Part shown: positions 1 to 8,858 of the stretch, piece after piece
Layout of the letters: every line of letters begins with the position of its first letter
Position numbering within the stretch: position 1 is the first letter of the stretch
Source: an uncultured Bacteroidota bacterium
GTDB lineage: Bacteria > Bacteroidota > Bacteroidia > Flavobacteriales > BACL11
Direction of reading: 5' to 3'
Length of the DNA stretch: 36,631 nucleotides
Assembly (NCBI GenBank): GCA_902587125.1
Contig: CACIJW010000011.1
Coordinates: forward strand, 1-36,631
Made by a program: the position numbers and the translations under genes
The notes under the pieces: generated by a model
The model's database searches: none
Told to the model about the DNA's origin: nothing
Seen by the model: the letters and a program-made list of their open reading frames with translations, nothing else

Positions 1-1
1 T

Positions 2-70
2 GAGCTCTACTACCAAGATGTTAATGGCTGGAAATACAATAAAACAAACAGCTTGTTAATTGTAAGGTAA
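2..70 (+). CDS. C-terminal fragment of an unidentified protein (cut by window edge)
   Basis: An open frame runs from the window edge to a TAA at 68-70 and reads as 22 residues ending in NSLLIVR. It is in the same frame as the fructosamine-kinase-like gene and ends just before it, so the two could be cotranscribed. The piece is too short to assign to a family. It may be the real end of a longer gene lying outside the window, or chance. Confidence 0.35.
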   Translation, partial: ELYYQDVNGWKYNKTNSLLIVR

Positions 71-76
71 TAACAA

Positions 77-907
77 ATCGAAAAAAAAATTATCAAAAAT
101 TTAAGTGATGAACTGGATGTTGAAGTTCTGTCATATGAACCCGCAAATGGAGGTTGCATTAACTCTTGCTTTAAAATTATAACAAGCCAAGGGAAATATT
201 TTATCAAATACAATAAAAATGTAAAAGACGATTTTTTTAAAAAAGAAGCTGATGGGCTTTCATTATTGAACGCTTCGAGCTCTTTCAAAATTCCAAAAGT
301 TTTAGCCATTAGTAAAAATTATTTAGTTCTTGAGTTTCTAGAAGCTGGCGGCGAAAATTGTTGGAAAAAATTTGGAAGAAATTTAGCGGAGTTACACTCT
401 TGTTATGGTTTAAGCTTTGGGCTTAATAGTGACAATTATATTGGCACTTTAAATCAAAAAAATTTGTTTTTTGACAAGTGGTGTGACTTTTATATAAATA
501 ATAGAATTATTCCTTTGATTGAAGGTCTGGATTATGACAAAAAAATAGTTAATAAATTAGAAAAGCTTATGCTGAAACTAGATGATTTTTTTGACAACAA
601 TATGAAGCCATGCTTGCTTCATGGTGACTTGTGGGCAAATAATTTTATGTTTTGTGAAAATAATGAAATTGGTTTATTTGATCCATCTGTTTACTATGGG
701 TGCGGGGAAACTGATATTGCAATGAGCAAATTATTTGGTGGATTTAACAAGTCTTTTTATGAATCATATTACTACTATGCTCCTAAATCTAGTAAATCAA
801 GTGAAAGAATAGAAATATTAAAAATATACCCACTTCTTGTGCATGCAAAACTTTTTGGAAAAAGCTATCTTGAGGACATTAGGTTAATTTTAAATAATCT
901 GTTGTAA
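77..907 (+). CDS. Fructosamine kinase family protein (non-canonical start)
   Basis: Small-molecule kinase of the fructosamine/ketosamine-3-kinase fold, which in this family phosphorylates sugar-amine adducts so that they break down. The catalytic-loop motif HGDLWANN is near residue 182. The metal-binding DPSVYYGCGETD follows, with the family's LFGGF after it, and a candidate ATP-binding lysine lies near residue 44 (FIKYN). Homology-like sequence extends upstream of the first TTG (263-265) back to a double stop at 68-73. No ATG, GTG or TTG occurs in frame between, so I place the start at ATC 77-79, about 9 bases after AAGG; ATT at 89 is the alternative. The resulting length of 276 residues fits the family. 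An indel in the nine-A run at 81-89 is possible, but the shifted frames offer no better start. Confidence 0.8.
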   Translation: MEKKIIKNLSDELDVEVLSYEPANGGCINSCFKIITSQGKYFIKYNKNVKDDFFKKEADGLSLLNASSSFKIPKVLAISKNYLVLEFLEAGGENCWKKFGRNLAELHSCYGLSFGLNSDNYIGTLNQKNLFFDKWCDFYINNRIIPLIEGLDYDKKIVNKLEKLMLKLDDFFDNNMKPCLLHGDLWANNFMFCENNEIGLFDPSVYYGCGETDIAMSKLFGGFNKSFYESYYYYAPKSSKSSERIEILKIYPLLVHAKLFGKSYLEDIRLILNNLL

Positions 908-917
908 AAAATAGCTA

Positions 918-947
918 TTGTTAAATTGGAAGCAAAGTATATATTTG
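918..947 (+). promoter_or_regulatory. Promoter of the ileS operon (Bacteroidota type)
   Basis: A TTG at 918-920, a 19-base spacer and TATATTTG at 940-947 match the Bacteroidota consensus (TTG, about 19 bases, TAnnTTTG). The expected transcription start, near 953-955, leaves a leader of about 20 bases before the ATG at 975. No obvious GGAGG-type ribosome site is visible. Confidence 0.6.
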
Positions 948-974
948 CATACTTATAAGTAATAAGAAACAACG

Positions 975-3900
975 ATGTATCCAGAATATAAAAATTTAGA
1001 CTTACAAAAAATTCACAAAGAAGAACTTGTAGAAATTAATAAACTACAAGTTTTTTCTAAAAGCATTGAGAAAAATAAGGCTAATGAAAAATATATTTTC
1101 TATGAAGGCCCTCCATCAGCTAATGGTCTTCCTGGTATACATCACGTGATGGGGCGAACCATTAAAGATATTTTTTGTCGATTCAAATCTTTGAAAGGTT
1201 ATCACGTTGAAAGAAAAGCCGGATGGGATACTCACGGCTTACCTGTTGAGCTAAGTGTGGAAAAGCTTCTATCAATCACAAAAGAAGATATTGGAGAAAA
1301 AATAAGCGTTAAAGAGTATAATGAGGAGTGTAGAAAAAATGTTTTGAAATATAAAAAAGATTGGGAGCTACTTACTAAAGAAATGGGTTATTGGGTTGAT
1401 ATGGAAAACCCCTACATAACCTATGAAAATAAATATATAGAAAGTGTTTGGTGGCTTTTAAAAGAATTCTACAAAAAAGGCTTGCTCTACAAAGGTTTTA
1501 CAATACAACCATATTCACCAAAAGCTGGAACTGGCCTGAGCACACATGAGCTAAATCAACCTGGATGTTATAAAATGGTTAAAGATACATCTGTTACGGC
1601 TCAGTTTAAAATAGTCAAAAATGATTTGAGTAATTTTTTATTCGAAAACTCTGAAGATATATTTTTACTTGCATGGACAACTACTCCATGGACACTTCCC
1701 TCTAACACTGCATTGGCAGTTGGTAAAAAAATTGATTATTTAAAAATTAAAACATTTAATAAGTATACTAAAAAACAAATATCAGTAATCATTGCTGAAG
1801 ATTTGTATAAATCATATTTTACATATGAAGAAACGAATGAAGAGCATTCATTCATTTTCAACGGAAAAAAACCTCCTTATAAGATTTTAAGAAAGTTTAA
1901 AGGTGTTGATTTAATAGGTATAAAGTATAATCAGTTAATGAACTATGATGTTCCGAAAAATGGTAATGCATTTTTAGTGATAGCTGCAGATTTTGTGACT
2001 ACCGAAGATGGAACTGGGATTGTACATATTGCACCTTCATTTGGTTCAGATGATAATCATGTAGCAAAGCTAAATAATATTGGCTCATTAACTTTGGTAG
2101 ACAAATATGGTAAGTTCAAGGAAGTTGTTACTGATTTTGCGGGAAAATATGTTAAGGATTCTTACTGCGAAGAAGGAGAAAGAAAAGATAAATTAGATGT
2201 TGATACACAAATTAGTATCAAATTAAAAAAAGAAAACAAAGCTTTTTTAGTTCAAAAGTATGAGCACTCATATCCTCATTGTTGGAGAACTGATAAGCCA
2301 ATACTGTACTACCCTCTTGATAGTTGGTTTATAAAAACAACAGCCTTCAAAAAAAAGATGTCCGATTTAAATAAAACTATTAATTGGAAACCTAAATCCA
2401 CAGGAGAGGGCAGGTTTGGAAATTGGCTTGATAATCTAGTTGATTGGAATCTTTCAAGATCAAGGTATTGGGGAGTTCCTATTCCAATCTGGAGATCTAA
2501 AGACGGAAAACATGAAAAGTGCATTGGGTCAATTGAAGAGCTTAAACATGAGATAGATTTATCTATAGGCTTTGATATTATGAAAACTAACCCTTTAAAT
2601 GAATTTATAGTTGGAGATTTTTCTGACAAGAATTATAATATTTTTGATTTACATAAGCCTTATGTTGATGATATAGTGCTGTGCACTGATGATGGAAAAA
2701 CAAGGCTGTTCAGGGAATTGGATTTAATAGATGTGTGGTTTGACTCCGGAGCAATGCCTTATGCTCAACTTCATTATCCATTTGAAAACTATAATTATTT
2801 TAAAGAAAATTTTCCGGCAGATTTTATTGCTGAAGGCGTTGATCAAACTAGAGGTTGGTTTTTCACTCTACATGCTATTGCGACAATAATTTTTGACTCA
2901 GTAGCTTTTAAAAATGTAATATCTAATGGACTAGTTCTAGATAAAGAGGGAAATAAGATGTCAAAAAGACTTGGCAATGCAATCAACCCATTTGAAACAA
3001 TCAAGCTATATGGTGCTGATGCTACAAGATGGTATATGATTTCTAATGCTCAACCGTGGGAAAATTTGAAGTTTAATACGAGTGGTATTGAGGAGGTGAA
3101 AAGAAAATTTTTTGGAACGCTATTTAATACATATAGCTTCTTTTCTTTATATGCAAATATTGATAAATTTAAGTTTACAGGCAGCAATTTCAACATTGAA
3201 AAGCTTGACAAATTAGATAAATGGATTCTTTCTGAGCTAAACACATTAATATTAAACTGTTCAAAAAACTTTGACGCTTTTGAACCAACTAAAGTTTGTA
3301 GAGATATCCAATTTTTTGTTGTAAATAAGCTCAGCAATTGGTATGTAAGATTAAGTAGAAGAAAGTTCTGGAAGGGTGAGTATAATGAAAGTAAAGTTTC
3401 AGCTTATCAGACTCTATATGAGTGTCTTGAGAAAATAGCAATAATTTCATCACCTGTTATCCCTTTTTATAGCAATCGCCTATTTAACGATCTAAACAAA
3501 ATTAGTAAAAGACACAAAATTGAAAGTGTTCATCTTGCATCATTCCCAAATGCTTCATTAGAAATCATAAATAAAAAGCTTGAAAACCAAATGTCAATAG
3601 CGCAAGAAGTTACATCAATGATACTTTCCTTACGTAAACAAGAAAAAATAAGGGTAAGGCAGCCTTTGCCAAGAGCTCTTATACCGGTAAATGACAAGCT
3701 CACATATGAAAATATTATAGAAGTTAAAACTTTAGTTGAGGAAGAAACCAACATAAAAGAACTAAAAGTAGTTGATGAAAAAAGTGGGTTTTTTGCAAAA
3801 AAAATTAAACCCAATTTTAAGATTTTAGGACCAAAATATGGTGAAAAAATATCAACAGTGATTTCAATAATAAATCAACTGGATAATAAAAGCATTGAAC

Positions 3901-4325
3901 TGCTAGAGAAAAATAAAAGTTTAATAACTAAAGAAAATATTACATTATTAGCAGAGGACATAATAATTACTTCTGAAAACAATTCAGGACTTCCAGTTAT
4001 TTCCAATACAAAGTTTACTGTGGCTCTTGACACTAAAATTAATGATACTTTAAAAAATGAGGGTGTCTCAAGAGAGTTGGTGAATAGAATTCAGCTTTTA
4101 AGAAAAGAAAGGTCTCTTGATGTAACAGATAAAATTAACATTGAAATTCAAGACGAGGAAAACATACGAAATATCTTTAATAATAATTTAAATTATATTT
4201 GTAACGAAACACTTTGTGAAAACATTAGTTTTTCTAAAAAAGTTGAGAATTATAGTAATTTAGATTTAATAGAAAACATTTCAATCAAATTAAAAATTGA
4301 GTTAATAAATGTCAAAAAAAAATAA
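975..4325 (+). CDS. ileS: Isoleucyl-tRNA synthetase
   Basis: Cytoplasmic class I synthetase that charges tRNA-Ile with isoleucine, with editing of misactivated valine. The HIGH-type signature appears as GIHHVMGR at residues 54-61. KMSKR is at 661-665. The editing domain lies between, with TTPWTLPSNTALAV as a landmark. An anticodon-binding domain and a long C-terminal extension follow. At 1116 residues it has the large form usual in Bacteroidota, resembling the eukaryote-like IleS group rather than the shorter E. coli form; low mupirocin sensitivity is known for parts of that group and is only an inference here. It starts at ATG behind a good promoter. The stop overlaps the next gene by 17 bases, indicating a translationally coupled operon with the DksA-like gene and lspA. 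Confidence 0.97.
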   Translation: MYPEYKNLDLQKIHKEELVEINKLQVFSKSIEKNKANEKYIFYEGPPSANGLPGIHHVMGRTIKDIFCRFKSLKGYHVERKAGWDTHGLPVELSVEKLLSITKEDIGEKISVKEYNEECRKNVLKYKKDWELLTKEMGYWVDMENPYITYENKYIESVWWLLKEFYKKGLLYKGFTIQPYSPKAGTGLSTHELNQPGCYKMVKDTSVTAQFKIVKNDLSNFLFENSEDIFLLAWTTTPWTLPSNTALAVGKKIDYLKIKTFNKYTKKQISVIIAEDLYKSYFTYEETNEEHSFIFNGKKPPYKILRKFKGVDLIGIKYNQLMNYDVPKNGNAFLVIAADFVTTEDGTGIVHIAPSFGSDDNHVAKLNNIGSLTLVDKYGKFKEVVTDFAGKYVKDSYCEEGERKDKLDVDTQISIKLKKENKAFLVQKYEHSYPHCWRTDKPILYYPLDSWFIKTTAFKKKMSDLNKTINWKPKSTGEGRFGNWLDNLVDWNLSRSRYWGVPIPIWRSKDGKHEKCIGSIEELKHEIDLSIGFDIMKTNPLNEFIVGDFSDKNYNIFDLHKPYVDDIVLCTDDGKTRLFRELDLIDVWFDSGAMPYAQLHYPFENYNYFKENFPADFIAEGVDQTRGWFFTLHAIATIIFDSVAFKNVISNGLVLDKEGNKMSKRLGNAINPFETIKLYGADATRWYMISNAQPWENLKFNTSGIEEVKRKFFGTLFNTYSFFSLYANIDKFKFTGSNFNIEKLDKLDKWILSELNTLILNCSKNFDAFEPTKVCRDIQFFVVNKLSNWYVRLSRRKFWKGEYNESKVSAYQTLYECLEKIAIISSPVIPFYSNRLFNDLNKISKRHKIESVHLASFPNASLEIINKKLENQMSIAQEVTSMILSLRKQEKIRVRQPLPRALIPVNDKLTYENIIEVKTLVEEETNIKELKVVDEKSGFFAKKIKPNFKILGPKYGEKISTVISIINQLDNKSIELLEKNKSLITKENITLLAEDIIITSENNSGLPVISNTKFTVALDTKINDTLKNEGVSRELVNRIQLLRKERSLDVTDKINIEIQDEENIRNIFNNNLNYICNETLCENISFSKKVENYSNLDLIENISIKLKIELINVKKK

Positions 4326-4683
4326 ATACACGCAAAAAGAACTCCTTGAGTTTAAAAAAATCATAAATGAAAAAATCAGCAGAGCTGAAGCAGATTTAAA
4401 AACATTAAAATCTGCTTACTCAAATGATTCTGACAATGGCACTGAGGATACATCACCAACTTTTAAAGCTTTTGAAGAAAGTTCATCAACCTTGTCAAAA
4501 GAAGAAAATATGAAGCTTGCTGAAAGACAAGAAAAGTTTATACGTAATTTGAGAAATGCATTAATCAGAATCGAAAATCAGACTTACGGCGTTTGTCGTG
4601 TTACCGGCAACTTAATCTCCAAAGAAAGGTTGATGCTAGTCCCTCATGCTACTTTGAGTATAGAGGCAAAAAATTCTCAGTAA
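4309..4683 (+). CDS. DksA/TraR-family zinc-finger-like protein
   Basis: Small protein of 124 residues with an N-terminal helical, coiled-coil-like part (about 8-100) and the DksA/TraR C-terminal block YGVCRVTGNLISKERLMLVP followed by HATLSIEA. In DksA this end is a four-cysteine zinc finger and the protein acts in the RNA polymerase secondary channel. Here only one cysteine of that block is visible, so zinc binding is doubtful; from memory this reduced form is common in Bacteroidota. It overlaps the ileS end by 17 bases and precedes lspA by 10 bases, the arrangement often seen in flavobacteria. Binding to RNA polymerase is inferred from the family only. Confidence 0.88.
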   Translation: MSKKNKYTQKELLEFKKIINEKISRAEADLKTLKSAYSNDSDNGTEDTSPTFKAFEESSSTLSKEENMKLAERQEKFIRNLRNALIRIENQTYGVCRVTGNLISKERLMLVPHATLSIEAKNSQ

Positions 4684-4693
4684 AAACTACAAA

Positions 4694-5281
4694 TTGAAGT
4701 TAATTTTTTTAACCGCTTTATTCTCTGTCATTATTGATCAGTGTATTAAAATTTGGATAAAAACAAATATGTTTCTTGGCCAATACTTTGAAATATTTGA
4801 TTGGTTTATTATTTATTTTACAGAAAACAATGGAATGGCTTTTGGTCTTGAGCTTGGTGGAGAATTAGGTAAGTTAATTTTAACCTTAACAAGAATATTT
4901 ATAGTTGTTTTAGCTGTTAGATACTTATTCAAAATAAACTTGTCCAAGTACAAACGCCCCGTTCTTGTTTGCTTTGGTCTTATTTTGGGGGGCGCAATTG
5001 GAAATATTATAGATTGCTTGTTTTATGGCGTTGTATTTAATGATAGTTATAATAATATAGCTTCATTTTTTCCAGAAGATGGTGGGTATTCCTCAATGTT
5101 TTTTGGAAAGGTTGTTGACATGCTTTACTTTCCTTTTTTTAGCACTGAAATTCCAAGTTGGGTGCCTTACTTTGGAGGCAATAATTTCACCTTTTTTAAG
5201 CCTGTTTTTAACTTTGCAGACTCATGTATTTCCGTAGGCGCAATTAGCTTGATTTTATTTTTTAGAAAGGACCTTAACTAA
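4694..5281 (+). CDS. lspA: Lipoprotein signal peptidase (signal peptidase II)
   Basis: Inner-membrane aspartyl protease that cuts the signal peptide of lipid-modified prolipoproteins. It has four hydrophobic segments. The catalytic aspartates are in GKVVDMLYFPFF and FNFADSCIS; NNGMAFGL and GGAIGNIID are further family landmarks. At 195 residues it is longer than the roughly 160 of E. coli because of a loop before the first catalytic aspartate, which is usual in Bacteroidota. The start is TTG at 4694, 10 bases after the preceding stop; no better ATG is present. At least four lipoproteins encoded in this window are likely substrates. Its last 4 bases overlap the end of the opposing sulfotransferase gene. 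Confidence 0.96.
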   Translation: MKLIFLTALFSVIIDQCIKIWIKTNMFLGQYFEIFDWFIIYFTENNGMAFGLELGGELGKLILTLTRIFIVVLAVRYLFKINLSKYKRPVLVCFGLILGGAIGNIIDCLFYGVVFNDSYNNIASFFPEDGGYSSMFFGKVVDMLYFPFFSTEIPSWVPYFGGNNFTFFKPVFNFADSCISVGAISLILFFRKDLN

Positions 5282-6048
5282 TTCCTTCTTTGTATTTTCC
5301 CATATACGCTGTTTTCAACGCTTTTTCTTTTAATTTTTGACCTGAAAGGATAAATAATTTTTTTTAAATAATTTATCAATCTGTAAGTTAATTTTATGCG
5401 TAGTCGAATCTTTTTTCCACACCACCCTTTTGGCATTTGATAACCAAAATCTTTCATGTATGGAGCAAAAACTTGTATTGCTTGATTTTTTATCTCATCA
5501 GTGTAATAATAATCAAAATCATGTTTACCTTTTGTTTGATTGATTTTAGGCACTTTATGATTAGAAACCGCACCTAAATCATTTAGAAGCACATTGTATT
5601 CATTATCTAAATTTTCAAATGAAATTATACGGTCACAATCATTTTTCACAATAGATAGCGCACTTGTATAGGGTAGCCTATAAAATTTCTTGAAATAATC
5701 TTGAAAACTAGCATTGTTTTTTCTGATAAATAGATAATGCTTTCTTTGTCTTTTAGAAATATGACCACCATTTTTTTCTAACAAGTTTAAGTTTGTAAAA
5801 TTTCCTTTTGAATCATTTTTCATTTTCTCATAGACAGAAATTACTATATCCATTGGGTTTCTTTTTACTGCAAACACATAATAATCTTTTTCTGTCTTGC
5901 TTGCAATTTCATCAAACTCAGAATAAAGAGAATGTTTTCTCAGTATGGCCTTTCCACCATAGTTTTTATGTAAGTCCTTACTTATTGCTGTTGAAGCGGA
6001 ATAAGGAATTCCAATAAACAATAATTTTAATTTATGTACTAAAATCAC
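5278..6048 (-). CDS. Sulfotransferase family protein
   Basis: Protein of 256 residues with sulfotransferase signatures. The 5'-phosphosulfate loop is GIPYSASTAISKDL near residue 13. The 3'-phosphate site is VFAVKRNPMDIVISVYEK near residue 59, containing the typical RxP-x-D and S pattern. Members move sulfate from PAPS to hydroxyl groups of sugars, lipids or peptides; the acceptor cannot be told from sequence. The C-terminus is very basic. It starts with GTG overlapping the asd stop (GTGA), so it is probably translated from the asd message. No PAPS-synthesis genes lie in the window. It is an accessory gene placed between two conserved blocks. Confidence 0.8.
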   Translation of the reverse strand: MILVHKLKLLFIGIPYSASTAISKDLHKNYGGKAILRKHSLYSEFDEIASKTEKDYYVFAVKRNPMDIVISVYEKMKNDSKGNFTNLNLLEKNGGHISKRQRKHYLFIRKNNASFQDYFKKFYRLPYTSALSIVKNDCDRIISFENLDNEYNVLLNDLGAVSNHKVPKINQTKGKHDFDYYYTDEIKNQAIQVFAPYMKDFGYQMPKGWCGKKIRLRIKLTYRLINYLKKIIYPFRSKIKRKSVENSVYGKIQRRN

Positions 6049-7040
6049 TTATTTATAATTTTTTCTAAAATTTGAATAGCATTTGTTGCTGCGCCTTTTC
6101 TTAAATTATCTGAAACAACCCACAGATTAAAACAATTGTCTTTTGAAAAGTCCCTTCTCACTCTACCTACGTAAACCAGGTCAGAACCAGTTGCTTCGTG
6201 TGGTGTTGAATAATAATTATTTGCCCTACCCATATACTGAACTCCGTTTGTTTGTTTTAACACCTCTATTAATTCTTCAGTTGTAGTATTATTGACTAGT
6301 TCTATATTAACACTCTCTGAGTGGGAGTTCTCAATTGGTACTCTCACGGCAGTTGCTGTAATTCCTATTTTGGAGTTAAGTATTTTGTTTGTTTCATTAA
6401 TTATTTTGTGCTCTTCTTTAGTGTATTGATCTTCATCAAAGATATCACATTGGGGGATTACATTGTTGAAGATTTGTCTTTCATATACTTTTTTTGTGCT
6501 GATAGATTTTGATTCATTCTGTAGTTGGTTTATTGCATTTTTTCCACTTCCAGACACAGCTTGGTATGTAGACACTATCATTCTTTTAATTTTAAACTTC
6601 TTGTGTATTTCTGATATTGCAATAACAAGTTGAATGGTTGAGCAGTTTGGATTCGCAATAATCATATCTGAGCTACATACTTTGTTTGAGCTTAAATTTA
6701 GATCATTAAAATTAATCTCAGGAACTATCAATTTATGCTTGTGACTCATTCTCCAATATGATGAATTGTCAATTACTCGACAACCTATTTCTGCTAACTG
6801 TGGTGCCCACTGTTTGGAAATTCGAGAGCCTGCTGAGAAAAGAGCTATTTCAGGTTTTTTGTCAATAATCTCATGAATGCTTATGACCTCGTATTCTTTG
6901 TTTTTAAATAATATTCTTTTACCCGTAGATTTTTCAGAAGCAACAGGAAAAAGTGCTTCAACTTTAATATCTTTTTTCTCTAAAATCTCGAGCATTTTTC
7001 TTCCAACAAGACCTGTTACTCCAACAATTGCTAATTTCAT
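6045..7040 (-). CDS. asd: Aspartate-semialdehyde dehydrogenase
   Basis: NADP-dependent enzyme that reduces aspartyl phosphate to aspartate semialdehyde, the branch point to lysine/diaminopimelate, threonine and methionine. The nucleotide-binding loop GVTGLVG is at residues 7-13. The active-site cysteine is C133 in NPNCSTIQ. The substrate-site segment RVPIENSHSES carries the catalytic histidine. Its 331 residues match the family. It starts at ATG 7040, downstream of a well-placed TAnnTTTG promoter. It is divergent from uvrC, with 63 bases between the starts, and its stop overlaps the start of the sulfotransferase gene. Confidence 0.97.
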   Translation of the reverse strand: MKLAIVGVTGLVGRKMLEILEKKDIKVEALFPVASEKSTGKRILFKNKEYEVISIHEIIDKKPEIALFSAGSRISKQWAPQLAEIGCRVIDNSSYWRMSHKHKLIVPEINFNDLNLSSNKVCSSDMIIANPNCSTIQLVIAISEIHKKFKIKRMIVSTYQAVSGSGKNAINQLQNESKSISTKKVYERQIFNNVIPQCDIFDEDQYTKEEHKIINETNKILNSKIGITATAVRVPIENSHSESVNIELVNNTTTEELIEVLKQTNGVQYMGRANNYYSTPHEATGSDLVYVGRVRRDFSKDNCFNLWVVSDNLRKGAATNAIQILEKIINK

Positions 7041-7057
7041 ATTTTTGAATCAATAAA

Positions 7058-7090
7058 CAAAAATAGCATTTAGTTACTAAATTTAAACAA
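7058..7090 (-). promoter_or_regulatory. Promoter of asd and sulfotransferase genes
   Basis: On the minus strand, TTG (plus-strand CAA at 7088-7090), a 22-base spacer and TATTTTTG (plus-strand CAAAAATA at 7058-7065) match the Bacteroidota promoter pattern. The expected transcription start lies about 10 bases before the asd ATG, so the leader is very short. Confidence 0.5.
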
Positions 7091-7103
7091 CCCTTTCAAA
7101 ATA

Positions 7104-8858
7104 GTGAGCGCTAAAAAAGAAGAAATTATAAAAAAACTTCCTCAAAAGATTGGGGTATATAAGTTTTTAGATTCTACAAATAAGATTATTTATGTTGGTA
7201 AAGCAAAAAACCTTAAAAAAAGAGTTGGGTCTTATTTCAACACAAAAACAAGTGGAAAAACATTAAGATTAGTAAATAAAATTGATGACGTTAAGTACAT
7301 TTTAGTTCAAAATGAACTTGATGCTTTGCTGCTTGAGAATAATTTAATTAAAAAATATCAGCCAAAATACAATGTATTAATGAAGGACGATAAGTCATAT
7401 CCTTGGATAAAAATAACTAAAGAAAATTTTCCTAAAATTTTATTTGCAAGAAAAGTTGTGAATGATGGTTCTGATTATTTTGGGCCTTATAAATCAACTT
7501 ATGTAATAAATGTACTCATTGACCTTTTTTATGATATGTTTTATGATAGTGGGTGGACTCCTATCACATTGTTAAAAAACAAAGTTAATTTACAAAAAAA
7601 TGAAAAATATCAAGAAATAATAAAAAAGATAAAATCCATTTTAAAAGGAAATTTAAAAATTCTAATAAATCAATTAACAATTAAAATGGAAAAACAATCA
7701 GAACTTTTAAATTTTGAAGAGGCAAAAAAAATTAAATCTAAGATTGATTTATTAAAAGACTACAGATCAAAATCAATAATAGTTAGCTCGAAGATTAGCA
7801 ATGTAGATGTTTTTTCCCTTGTCTCAAATAAAAATACTGCTGTAGTAAATTATCTCTCTATCATAAATGGGTCAATCGTTTTATCTCATATTATGGAGTT
7901 TAAAAAAAGACTCACTGAAAAAAATGAAGAAATTATGAAGCTTGCTATAATTCGTTCAAGAGAAGTTTTTAATAGTAAGTCAAAAACCATATACAGTAAC
8001 ATTAAAATTAGTGAGCTGTATGAAAATGTCAATATTTTTTATCCAAAAATTGGAGATAAAAAAAAGTTGCTGATACTTTCAGAAAGAAATGCAAAATATA
8101 ATCTACTTGAAATTGAAAGAAAAAAACTTAAAGAGAGTGAAAGGTCAAAAACCAAACCCTCGTTAATTTTTTTGAAAAAAGACCTTAGGTTAAAAACCAT
8201 TCCTAATCACATAGAGTGCTTTGACAATTCTAACATTCAAGGCTCTTTACCTACTTCTTCATGTGTTGTTTTTAAAAAGGGGCTTCCCTCTAAGAAAGAC
8301 TATAGAATTTTCAAAATTAAAACAGTAACAAAAGCTGATGACTTTGCTAGTATGAGAGAGGTTGTTTTTCGAAGATATAAAAGAGTTTTAGATGAAAAGG
8401 GAGACCTTCCTGATTTAATTGTTATTGACGGTGGGAAGGGTCAATTAAGCTCTGCTAAAGAAAGCTTGAAAAGATTGGGGCTTTCTGGAAAAGTTGCTAT
8501 CATAGGTGTTGCTAAAAAGCTAGAAAGCATTTATTTTCCCAATGATAAGATTCCACTATTTATAGATAAAAAATCGCCAAGCTTAAAATTAATTCAAACA
8601 ATTAGAAATGAAGCACACCGATTTGCTATAAATTATCATAAAAAAAGAAGATTGAAAAGTACTCTTTCAAGCGCTTTAACTGATATTGATGGTATAGGTG
8701 AAAAAACTGCTGAATTATTAATCAAGAAGATTGGATCTGTGAGAAGAATATATGAAACAGATTTAGATATTTTATCATCAATTATTGGTGAGAAAAAAGC
8801 AAGTTTGATTTTAACTGGTTTGACCTCTATATTTGAGAATACCTCCAGTGAGATTTAG
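7104..8858 (+). CDS. uvrC: Excinuclease ABC subunit C, lacking the cysteine-cluster segment
   Basis: Nuclease subunit of nucleotide excision repair that makes both cuts around UvrB-marked DNA damage. The domains in order are: GIY-YIG nuclease (GVYKF at 17-21, YVGKAKNLKKRV near 30-41); UvrB-binding UVR helix pair (KMEKQSELLNFEEAKKIK, about 194-211); RNase H-like nuclease with ECFDNSN, VIDGGKGQL and NEAHRFAINYH; and tandem helix-hairpin-helix with IDGIGEKTAELL. The region between FGPY (127-130) and LKGN (180-183) normally holds four cysteines binding an iron-sulfur cluster. It is about 17 residues shorter than I recall for relatives and has no cysteine. The length is 584 residues against about 600. 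The start is GTG 7104. The last 48 bases overlap the opposing rhodanese gene. Confidence 0.95.
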   Translation: MSAKKEEIIKKLPQKIGVYKFLDSTNKIIYVGKAKNLKKRVGSYFNTKTSGKTLRLVNKIDDVKYILVQNELDALLLENNLIKKYQPKYNVLMKDDKSYPWIKITKENFPKILFARKVVNDGSDYFGPYKSTYVINVLIDLFYDMFYDSGWTPITLLKNKVNLQKNEKYQEIIKKIKSILKGNLKILINQLTIKMEKQSELLNFEEAKKIKSKIDLLKDYRSKSIIVSSKISNVDVFSLVSNKNTAVVNYLSIINGSIVLSHIMEFKKRLTEKNEEIMKLAIIRSREVFNSKSKTIYSNIKISELYENVNIFYPKIGDKKKLLILSERNAKYNLLEIERKKLKESERSKTKPSLIFLKKDLRLKTIPNHIECFDNSNIQGSLPTSSCVVFKKGLPSKKDYRIFKIKTVTKADDFASMREVVFRRYKRVLDEKGDLPDLIVIDGGKGQLSSAKESLKRLGLSGKVAIIGVAKKLESIYFPNDKIPLFIDKKSPSLKLIQTIRNEAHRFAINYHKKRRLKSTLSSALTDIDGIGEKTAELLIKKIGSVRRIYETDLDILSSIIGEKKASLILTGLTSIFENTSSEI

